DNA from: Leptospiraceae bacterium | GTDB taxonomy: Bacteria > Spirochaetota > Leptospiria > Turneriellales > Turneriellaceae | DNA: 12,133 nucleotides | Direction of reading: 5' to 3' | Assembly (NCBI GenBank): GCA_016788945.1 | Contig: JAEUSA010000429.1 | Location: 1-12,133 of the forward strand | Part shown: one piece after another, positions 1 through 6,624 of the stretch | Layout of the letters: each line of letters begins with the position of its first letter | Numbering within the stretch: position 1 is the stretch's first letter | Position numbers and translations under genes: made by a program | Notes under the pieces: generated by a model | What the model was told of the DNA's origin: nothing | Seen by the model: the letters and a program-made list of their open reading frames with translations, nothing else | The model's database searches: none

Positions 1-1291
1 CTGGTAATGCGTAAGTAAACTCGAGTGGCTTTGATTCTTTCTTGTCGATGGCCTCGAGAACCTGTTTTGCCAGTTCGACTGCACCTTCGCCACCGCGCGC
101 ATAGCCTTCATTGATCTCAAAGCGAGTACCATAGATGGCACACCAGTCGCGCACGAGCTTGATTTCTTCGGGTCTGTCAAAGTCATGCTGGTTGAAAGCG
201 ACAATCACCTGTTGGCCAAACTGCTGCATGTTCTGCACATGGCGCGCGAGGTTGAGCAGGCCCTTGCTCAACGCCTTTTCATCTGCTGCGCGAATATCTT
301 TTTCCGCGGCGCCGCCGTGTAGTTTCAGTGACATCGAGCCCGTCGCAATGACGGTCACGGCGGGTTCGAGCCCCGCGAGACGCGCTTTGATATTGAGAAA
401 CTTTTCCGCGCCAAGGTCGGCGCCAAAACCGGCTTCGGTGATCGCATAGTCGCCATAGGTCAGTGCGAGGCGGGTCGCACTGACGCTGTTGCAGCCGTGC
501 GCGATATTGGCGAACGGCCCGCCGTGTACAAACACGGGCACACCCTCGGTGGATTGCACGAGGTTCGGGTGCATCGCGTCTCTGAGCAGGGCCATGACCG
601 CACCCGTCGACGCCAGTTCAGAAAAGAGGAAAGGTTTGCCCGATACGCGGTGACCGACCAGAACGTTATCGATCCGCCTTGCGAGATCACCGTAATCGGC
701 CGCGAGGCAGAGTATCGCCATGATCTCTGACGCCGCGGTGATGTCGAAGCCGGTCTCTTGTGCACCGCCGTTGCCGTCGAGGCCGGTGATGATAGAGCGC
801 AGCGCGCGGTCGTTCATATCGATCGCGCGCTTCCAGAGAATTTTCTTAAGCGGGTCACTGCCCTTGTCGTAGTAGCGCGCGTTGTCGGCGAGCGCCGCGA
901 TGAGGTTGTTCGCGCTGGTGATCGCGTGGAAGTCGCCGTTGAAGTGCAGGTTGATGTCGGCAGTCGGGTGCACCTGCGAGGCGCCGCCGCCAGTAGCACC
1001 GCCCTTCATGCCAAAGACCGGGCCGAGCGACGGTTCACGCAGCGCGACGACCGCATTCTTGCCGAGGCGGCGCAAACCCTGGCCGAGCGCCACTGAAGTC
1101 GTCGTCTTGCCGACGCCTGCCTTGTTCGGCGTGGTCGAGGTAACGAGAATGAGTTTGCCCTGTTTCGCGCGTGCGGCGTCGTAGAGCGAGAAGGGCACCT
1201 TGGCCTTGTGCCGGCCGTAGAGCGTCAGCGCGTCGGCGGGTATGCCGATGCCTGCGGCAATTTCTTCGATGTGTTGGAGGACAGGTTCCAT
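1..1291 (-). CDS. fhs: Formate--tetrahydrofolate ligase, N-terminal 430 codons (runs off left edge)
   Basis: This enzyme makes 10-formyl-tetrahydrofolate from formate, ATP and tetrahydrofolate in the cytoplasm, supplying one-carbon units for purines and fMet-tRNA. The reverse-strand translation carries family landmarks in order: P-loop TTPNKAGVGKTTT (residues 53-65), MKGGATGGG (95-103), DMNDRALR (158-165), GFDITAASEIMAILCLA (181-197), HGGPFANIAHGCNS (256-269), EAGFGADLGAEKFLNIK (286-302) and LKLHGG (322-327). The ATG at 1291 gives the usual N-terminus (IEEIAAGIGIPADAL before YGRHKAKV). No clear Shine-Dalgarno precedes it. The family is usually about 550-560 residues, so some 125 C-terminal residues are missing here. 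Oddities: the canonical AGEGKTT is AGVGKTT, GGAAGGGYSQV is GGATGGGASQV, and the usual VAINRF-like segment is VAFNQHDFD. The protein is therefore a divergent member, but the core is intact. Identification is firm. Confidence 0.96.
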   Translation of the reverse strand, partial: MEPVLQHIEEIAAGIGIPADALTLYGRHKAKVPFSLYDAARAKQGKLILVTSTTPNKAGVGKTTTSVALGQGLRRLGKNAVVALREPSLGPVFGMKGGATGGGASQVHPTADINLHFNGDFHAITSANNLIAALADNARYYDKGSDPLKKILWKRAIDMNDRALRSIITGLDGNGGAQETGFDITAASEIMAILCLAADYGDLARRIDNVLVGHRVSGKPFLFSELASTGAVMALLRDAMHPNLVQSTEGVPVFVHGGPFANIAHGCNSVSATRLALTYGDYAITEAGFGADLGAEKFLNIKARLAGLEPAVTVIATGSMSLKLHGGAAEKDIRAADEKALSKGLLNLARHVQNMQQFGQQVIVAFNQHDFDRPEEIKLVRDWCAIYGTRFEINEGYARGGEGAVELAKQVLEAIDKKESKPLEFTYALP

Positions 1292-1456
1292 CGGTGCAAA
1301 GTTTGTCGGGCGAACGGGGGGACTATTGGATTTGCAAATGTTATTCGACGTCGCATTTTGCTCGCGCGCGTTTTTCGCGACCTGCCGCGCAGCCCCATTT
1401 CGCGTTGCCAATCGAATTCACCTTGACTGTGCATCAGAATATTACCCGTATCGTTC
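1292..1456. promoter_or_regulatory. Divergent intergenic region between fhs and the lipoprotein gene
   Basis: This 165-bp spacer must hold the promoters of both flanking genes. On the plus strand, TTGACT at 1423-1428 is a good -35 match, but the sequence 17-18 bases downstream (CCGTAT/CGTATC) is a poor -10. A perfect 10-bp palindrome, ATTTGCAAAT, lies at 1330-1339, about 40 bases upstream of the fhs start. It could be an operator or chance. No terminator-like hairpin with a T-tract was seen. Confidence 0.35.
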
Positions 1457-2146
1457 GTGCGTAGTTCGGCGATCTGCCAAACAACTCTGATACTCTGCTT
1501 AGCAATTTCCTGCAATAACTATGACCTGCTCGAAAAAATTGAAAATCCGGGCGGAGAGAAGGAGCGCTACAGCGACCGCCTGTTTATCTTTGCCACGACA
1601 CAGACGACACAAGGCAACTTGACTGGCCTCAATGCGGGCAGTTGCGGCGGTTCTGGCTTGGCTCGTGCCGATTGTGTCTGCACCGCGCTCGCTGCGCAAC
1701 ATCACCGTCGCATGGGACCCGACCGCCGCTTCATCGCATGGCTTTCCACATCTGTCGAATGGGCACGATGCCGCATGCTTGGTGGCGGGGGCAATGCATG
1801 CACTTCACCAACGGGTGCATTCACCTGGTACAATACGGCGATGCAACCGGTCTTTACCAGTTATGAAGCGACTGCCACCGGTCTTTTAGGCAACGCACCC
1901 GCATTGCCAAATGCAACTCAATTTACTGAAAACGGCGCTATGGCCCCAGCAGTGGCGAACGACGTATGGACGGGCACGGCCTTGGGAGGAACCAACGGCA
2001 CTACCCACTGCGCCGGTTGGACCGACGGCACAAACGCCTCAACTGCCGATACCGGAACGGTCTTTCATACCGGCACGAGCTGGACTGCATCGACAGCGAT
2101 GGCCTGTGATATTTTCAAGCGCATTTATTGCATCGCGTTGCCATAG
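1457..2146 (+). CDS. Secreted lipoprotein with DUF1554 (leptospiral C-type-lectin-like) domain
   Basis: This is a predicted lipid-anchored envelope protein of 229 residues. The N-terminus is a lipoprotein signal peptide with a hydrophobic stretch (LILCLAIS, 11-18) ending at the lipidated Cys19 (lipobox AISC). The rest matches the DUF1554 (PF07588) pattern common in Leptospira surface lipoproteins: RLFIFATTQTTQGNL near residues 41-55, a SGLARADCVC segment, VWTGTALGG, HCAGWTDG, a SWTAST segment, and a C-terminal MACDIFKRIYCIAL with the paired Cys residues. Function is unknown across the family; interaction with host or environmental ligands is only an inference. The start is GTG at 1457; an in-frame stop at 1424 limits extension and no strong Shine-Dalgarno is visible. 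The gene diverges from fhs. It could belong to a wider lectin-like fold, but the Cys/Trp spacing favours DUF1554. Confidence 0.8.
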   Translation: MRSSAICQTTLILCLAISCNNYDLLEKIENPGGEKERYSDRLFIFATTQTTQGNLTGLNAGSCGGSGLARADCVCTALAAQHHRRMGPDRRFIAWLSTSVEWARCRMLGGGGNACTSPTGAFTWYNTAMQPVFTSYEATATGLLGNAPALPNATQFTENGAMAPAVANDVWTGTALGGTNGTTHCAGWTDGTNASTADTGTVFHTGTSWTASTAMACDIFKRIYCIALP

Positions 2147-2169
2147 GCGCCGAAGCTTTCTTGCCACCC

Positions 2170-2175
2170 TATTAT
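2170..2175 (+). promoter_or_regulatory. Possible -10 box upstream of the small ORF
   Basis: TATTAT matches five of six positions of the sigma-70 -10 consensus and lies 41 bases before the ATG at 2217. There is no convincing -35 at 15-19 bases upstream, so support is weak. It would drive the small gene and possibly the cyclase genes after it. Confidence 0.25.
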
Positions 2176-2216
2176 TAGCGTACCTTGTACGTATCCGCTT
2201 GCCGTGTTGAGTACAC

Positions 2217-2402
2217 ATGCAATCCACCGCCATGAAACTCGTACAAAACGCCGATAAACAGACCTTCACCGCGAGCGAACTTTCTTTCGGCGAAGTGAAA
2301 ACGATCCGCGATGCACTGAAGGCATTCGCCAAAGGCGGATCAACGCAGGCGGCGAAAATGGCTGCTGAAATTGAATCAGCGCTGGCGAATATGCAGGTGT
2401 AA
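2217..2402 (+). CDS. Small helical protein of unknown function (61 aa)
   Basis: I do not recognise a family. The protein is acidic-basic mixed, with no Cys or Trp, no signal peptide and no membrane segment. Residues about 18-59, from ASELSFGEVKTIRDALKAF onward, alternate hydrophobic and charged residues as expected for two amphipathic helices joined at KGGS. That could suit a small dimerising or partner-binding protein. A second ATG at 2232 (MKLVQNADKQTF) would give 56 residues and is equally plausible, since neither start has a strong Shine-Dalgarno. The gene ends 44 bases before the cyclase, on the same strand, so co-transcription is possible. The coding-like composition and the absence of any competing frame support reality, but it could still be spurious. 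Confidence 0.6.
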   Translation: MQSTAMKLVQNADKQTFTASELSFGEVKTIRDALKAFAKGGSTQAAKMAAEIESALANMQV

Positions 2403-2436
2403 TAATACCGTCGACGCGCGCAGTGTTTTCGCAAAT

Positions 2437-2440
2437 GGAG
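2437..2440 (+). promoter_or_regulatory. Ribosome binding site of the cyclase gene
   Basis: GGAG sits 6 bases before the ATG at 2447 and selects that start; another ATG five bases upstream (2443) is out of frame. Confidence 0.6.
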
Positions 2441-2446
2441 CCATGA

Positions 2447-4576
2447 ATGGCTGAGATGCCACAACCCCGCACGCCACGCACGAAGTTTAAACTGAGCCTG
2501 TTGGTGGCCATACCGGCCTTGGTCGTCATCACCGGCGGATTGATCGTATTCTTTACGCTGACAAACACGCGCCGCACGATGGAAGATTTCGGCTGGGCGC
2601 TGTTTCGTGACGCGACGAACCAGAGTATCAACGACACGCGCAATGTGATTCGCGAGGCAATACCCGATATCGAGACACTGCAGAACCTCTACCAGCGTGG
2701 CCTGTTAGCTACGGATTATAACTGGCAGGCGCGTTACTATGCAGAGCTTTTGCGCTCACACCGCGATTACAGCTGGGTGAGTTTCGGTGACGAAAACGGC
2801 ACATTTGTCGGCGCCTACCGCCCCGATGCTTCGAGTAAAATCGTGCGCACGAATATCAGCTGGCTCAAGGGGAAAAAGACCGAAAGTTTTGAGTACGATG
2901 TCGATCTGCGCGGCAACCAAACCCTGTATAAATATGACCCCAATGCCGGCTATGATCCCCGCAACCGCCCGTTCTATGAGCTAGCGAAAAAATCCGGAAA
3001 ACGCGTGTGGACACCGCCATACATTTTTTTCGAGCAGGGGGTGCCGGGCATCACCTGCGCGATGCCCGTCTACGGCGCCGACAAGCGCCTGCGCGGTGTA
3101 TTCTCGATCGACTTCGATCTGAACAGCCTGTCTGAAATCGTCGCCAAATCAAAAGTATCGGAGCGCGGCGTCATATTCATTTTCACTGAAAATCGCGAAA
3201 TCTTGGGGCATCCGACGATCAAAGTGGTCAGCAAAACCGGCGGCAGGGGTGAAGGCAAAATTCTCACGGTCGCCGATATTCCCGATGCAAATATCAAGGC
3301 ATTTTTTGCCGAACTCGACCGCGACGGCAAATCGTCAAACGGTGACCGACACAGTTTCAGCTTACAGATCAACGGCGAACGCCACCTCGCGAGTTATTCG
3401 CGATTTGAGATCGACGAAGGTCTCAAATGGGTAATCGGCATCATCGCACCTGAAAACGATTTTCGCGGCATTGTTGAAGTCAAAGAGAATTACAAGCGCG
3501 CGTATGCTATATCGTTCGCTGCTATACTGTTATCGTTAATGCTCGCGGTGGTGTTCACCCGCCTTATCTCAACCCCGCTGCGTTCGATTTCGCAAGATAT
3601 GGAAAAAGTCGGCAGGCTCGAAATTGAAAGCGGCGGCACCAACGGCAGCATGTTCAAAGAAATACATGCGATGGACCAGAACCTGCAGAGCATGAAAGGT
3701 GGGCTACGTTCATTTGCGAGTTATGTGCCCAAAGACCTCGTGCGCGATCTATTAAAGACGGGAAAAGAAGCACGGCTTGAAGGTTCTACCGAAACGCTCA
3801 CGATACTCTTTACTGACATTGCCGGCTTTACCAGTTTCGCCGAACAACTTGAACCGACCGAACTCGTGCAGAAACTCGGAAAATATTTTGAGATCATGAC
3901 AGCCGCGATCATGAAACACAAAGGCACAATCGATAAATTTATCGGCGACGGCATCATGTCTTTCTGGGGCGCGCCGGCAGCCGACGCAGAGCATGCGATT
4001 GATGCCTGCCTTGCGGCGCTTGCCTGCGTCGATGCATTGCGTGAACTGGCGCAATCTGCCGAACATGGCTACTGGGCAAAACATCTGCGCACGCGCTTCG
4101 GTATTGCCACAGGCCCGGTACTGGTCGGCAATATCGGCACCCCCGAGCGCATGAACTACACCGTGATGGGCGATACGGTTAATCTTTCCTCGCGGCTCGA
4201 GGGCATCAACAAGATCTATCATACCTCGATTGTCGCCAGTGAATCCACCTATGCGCTCGTGAAAGAAAAAATTATCGGCCGTGCACTCGACATTGTTGCG
4301 GTCAAAGGCAAATCGCATGGTGTGCGGATTTATGAAATTCTTGGAAAACGCGCCGCCGCAACGCCACAGGACACCGAACTCGAAGGCATTGCCGAACAGG
4401 CGTTGACCGCTTTCATCGGCCGCGACATGGATTCGGCAAAAAAACTCTATGCGCGCATACTCGAGCTGCGGCATGACGACCAGTCGGCGCAGCTCATCTT
4501 GCGGCGAATCTATGACTACGAAACACTACCCGACAAGGCGACGTGGAGCGCGGTGAATGCCCTCGTAAGCAAATGA
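2447..4576 (+). CDS. Membrane-anchored class III adenylate/guanylate cyclase with dCache sensor and HAMP
   Basis: This predicted inner-membrane receptor cyclase (709 residues) makes a cyclic nucleotide, most likely cAMP. In order: a short cytoplasmic tail, membrane helix 1 (about 16-38), a periplasmic dCache-like sensor (about 40-345, including NRPFYELAKKSG and VWTPPYIFF typical of Cache folds), membrane helix 2 (about 352-371), HAMP (about 371-425), and a catalytic domain (about 447-632). Visible catalytic residues are metal Asp457 (LFTDIAGFT) and Asp501 (DKFIGDGIMSFWG), substrate Lys497, Thr572 (YTVMGD, the class IIIb-like base-recognition position), and the transition-state pair Asn579 and Arg583 (VNLSSR). 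All are present, so it should be active. A TPR-like helical tail follows (about 643-690). The stop overlaps the next gene's ATG (ATGA), indicating translational coupling to the kinase. The sensed ligand is unknown, and base choice (ATP or GTP) is inferred. Confidence 0.95.
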   Translation: MAEMPQPRTPRTKFKLSLLVAIPALVVITGGLIVFFTLTNTRRTMEDFGWALFRDATNQSINDTRNVIREAIPDIETLQNLYQRGLLATDYNWQARYYAELLRSHRDYSWVSFGDENGTFVGAYRPDASSKIVRTNISWLKGKKTESFEYDVDLRGNQTLYKYDPNAGYDPRNRPFYELAKKSGKRVWTPPYIFFEQGVPGITCAMPVYGADKRLRGVFSIDFDLNSLSEIVAKSKVSERGVIFIFTENREILGHPTIKVVSKTGGRGEGKILTVADIPDANIKAFFAELDRDGKSSNGDRHSFSLQINGERHLASYSRFEIDEGLKWVIGIIAPENDFRGIVEVKENYKRAYAISFAAILLSLMLAVVFTRLISTPLRSISQDMEKVGRLEIESGGTNGSMFKEIHAMDQNLQSMKGGLRSFASYVPKDLVRDLLKTGKEARLEGSTETLTILFTDIAGFTSFAEQLEPTELVQKLGKYFEIMTAAIMKHKGTIDKFIGDGIMSFWGAPAADAEHAIDACLAALACVDALRELAQSAEHGYWAKHLRTRFGIATGPVLVGNIGTPERMNYTVMGDTVNLSSRLEGINKIYHTSIVASESTYALVKEKIIGRALDIVAVKGKSHGVRIYEILGKRAAATPQDTELEGIAEQALTAFIGRDMDSAKKLYARILELRHDDQSAQLILRRIYDYETLPDKATWSAVNALVSK

Positions 4577-6624
4577 TACCCAAAAGCGAAATACAGGTTT
4601 CTGATCTTGTAAAAGACCTTCCAGGGCGCCGCGTCATTCATGCGCGCGACGTTAAACTCGTCGTTAACCGCCTCAATAAACTTTCACTCATCATGCAGGT
4701 ATCGCGCACGCTGATGGGTTCAACAGATGTAAAGCGGCTGTTAGGCGAAATTCTCGACAAAGCGCGCATTGTGATGAACGCAGACAAAGCGTCGATCTTC
4801 ATGATCGATGAAGCGCGCAATGAGATATACGCTTCGGTGACGCTCGACGGCTCCGAAATCAGGTTACCGCGCGGCTCAGGAATCATCGGTTTTGTCGCCG
4901 ACTCGGGCGAGACAGTAAATATTCCCGATGCATACGCAGATGCACGGTTTAACCGCGATAACGATATGAAAACCGGTTATCGCACACAATCGATTCTCTG
5001 TATGCCCGTGCGCGATCACCTGAACAAGAACATCGGGGCTCTACAGGTTTTGAATAAACAGGACGGCGGTTCATTTACGCACGAAGATGAAGAAATGCTG
5101 TCGGCGTTCATTGGCATGGTGGGTGTCTGCCTCGAAAACGCGCGCGCGTACGCAGAACTCGCTGCCGAAAAAGATTCGCTCGAAGACAAAGTCGTCGAAC
5201 GCACTGCAGAACTCGCCCTGGCTAAGGCTGAAACAGATCAGATTCTGCGCGCGGTCGAAGAGGGATTGTTCCTTCTGCACCGGGGGCGCGACAACTACAT
5301 CATCGGCGCCGGTCATTCCGAAGCGCTCTGCCGTATTTTTGAACAGGACGAATTGCGTAGCAAGAGCTTTTTGCCCGCCATTGCCGCATTTCTCGACAAG
5401 GCGGTGGTGGAAAAAGTACAGCTGTTTCTCGAGCTGATGTTTGATCCGAAGCAAAAACAAGCCGTGCTGCTGAAATTGAACCCCTTGAACCGGGTTGCTG
5501 CCACGTTTAATCAGTCGGCGGCAAAGAAATATCTGCGATTTTATTTTAGCCGCGTGATGGGATCTGACGCGCGAGTCGACCACCTGATGGTAACGGTGGC
5601 AGATATTTCGCAAGAAGTCGAACTTAAGGAAAAACTGCAACGCACCGAAGAACAGAACCGGCGACATATGGAAGTGTTGCTCGCAATCTTGCAATCCAAC
5701 CCGGCAACCTTAAGCGAATTTTTGAGCGATCTCGATGAAGATCTGCAAACGGCACGGCAGATATTTGCAGAATTATCCAGCGAAGACGCTGATTCTGCTT
5801 TGGCAAAACTCGCTGACTTCTACCGATTAATACATTCTGTAAAAGGTAACTCGTCGCTCTTAAACTTTCAGTCACTGACCGATATGGCGCACCAGATGGA
5901 AAGTTCGATCGAAGCAATTTTACACCGCGGATTACCCGACGCCGAAGACCTTTCAGGCATCGACCGCGATCTGAACGAACTCGAAGCGCTCGCCGATGAA
6001 CTGCGCGGCTGGCTCACGAAAATCGCCACGTTTCAGACAGAAATCTCCGCGCAACAGCAGACAGATTTTGTTGTCCTCGCGCTGCAGAAGGCAATCGAGA
6101 AAGCGGCGCACGCAGAGCAAAGGCGGGTGCGCTTTGACTGCGCGGGTTTTTCCCCCCAGTCTATTGGCCCAGAAATACGCAAACCTCTCAAAGATATTTT
6201 GGTCCAGATGGTACGCAATGCCGTCATTCACGGCATCGAAGCATCTGCAGAGCGCGTAGCCGCCGGCAAAAGCGAAGAAGGTTTAATCGTTCTGCGTTCC
6301 TCTACCGATTCGGGTAAACTCACAGTAACACTCGAAGACGACGGGCGGGGCATCGATTTGACGGTGCTGGTACAGCAGCTCATTGCCCAAAAACGCGTTT
6401 CGGCCGAACAGGCCGAACGGATGACGGATGATGAAAAAATGCAGTTTATCTATCTCGCTGGAGTCTCCACACGCGAATCGGTCTCTGAAATGGCAGGTCG
6501 GGGCATGGGTATGAGCATCGTGGAAAAAAACGCGCGCCGCATAGCAGCCACCGTAACAACCGAATCTAAGAAAGGAGCATTTACCCGCTTTACCATAATA
6601 ATCCCGCGGGAAAATGTGGCCTAA
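4573..6624 (+). CDS. GAF/PAS-like/HPt hybrid kinase with CheA-type ATPase domain
   Basis: This is a predicted soluble histidine kinase of 683 residues with no membrane segment. Domains in order: a basic N-terminal helix, GAF (about 35-190, with GIIGFVADSGETVNIPDA), coiled coil (190-225), a PAS-like region (about 223-350, ending VTVADISQEVELKEKL), HPt (about 370-480, phospho-acceptor His421 in HSVKG), and a CheA P4-like ATPase (about 535-680). ATPase motifs are the N box VRNAVIHGIE (Asn549), DDGRGID (Asp590), STRES and GRGMGMSIV (642-650). No CheW-like P5 domain and no receiver is present, so it is not a standard chemotaxis CheA. Where CheA has its N-box His four residues before Asn, this protein has Gln545. 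The chosen start is the ATG at 4573, overlapping the cyclase stop as ATGA; a GTG at 4543 could add ten residues but sits inside the cyclase frame. The partner regulator is not in the window. Confidence 0.9.
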   Translation: MIPKSEIQVSDLVKDLPGRRVIHARDVKLVVNRLNKLSLIMQVSRTLMGSTDVKRLLGEILDKARIVMNADKASIFMIDEARNEIYASVTLDGSEIRLPRGSGIIGFVADSGETVNIPDAYADARFNRDNDMKTGYRTQSILCMPVRDHLNKNIGALQVLNKQDGGSFTHEDEEMLSAFIGMVGVCLENARAYAELAAEKDSLEDKVVERTAELALAKAETDQILRAVEEGLFLLHRGRDNYIIGAGHSEALCRIFEQDELRSKSFLPAIAAFLDKAVVEKVQLFLELMFDPKQKQAVLLKLNPLNRVAATFNQSAAKKYLRFYFSRVMGSDARVDHLMVTVADISQEVELKEKLQRTEEQNRRHMEVLLAILQSNPATLSEFLSDLDEDLQTARQIFAELSSEDADSALAKLADFYRLIHSVKGNSSLLNFQSLTDMAHQMESSIEAILHRGLPDAEDLSGIDRDLNELEALADELRGWLTKIATFQTEISAQQQTDFVVLALQKAIEKAAHAEQRRVRFDCAGFSPQSIGPEIRKPLKDILVQMVRNAVIHGIEASAERVAAGKSEEGLIVLRSSTDSGKLTVTLEDDGRGIDLTVLVQQLIAQKRVSAEQAERMTDDEKMQFIYLAGVSTRESVSEMAGRGMGMSIVEKNARRIAATVTTESKKGAFTRFTIIIPRENVA

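Noticed and set aside
2179..2191. Hairpin CGTAC-CTT-GTACG after the lipoprotein gene
   Set aside because: Only five pairs with a 3-base loop and no T-run, so it is too weak to call a terminator.
3752..4474. Long minus-strand open frame (240 codons) opposite the cyclase domain
   Set aside because: It lies wholly antisense to the conserved catalytic domain, shows no recognisable motif, and is explained by codon bias of the plus-strand gene.
4543..4572. GTG start adding ten residues to the kinase
   Set aside because: It lies within the cyclase frame without a well-placed ribosome site, while the ATG at 4573 forms a classic ATGA overlap.
5071..5694. Minus-strand open frame (207 codons) opposite the kinase
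   Set aside because: Antisense shadow of the GAF/PAS region; Phe/Cys/His-rich with no domain signal.
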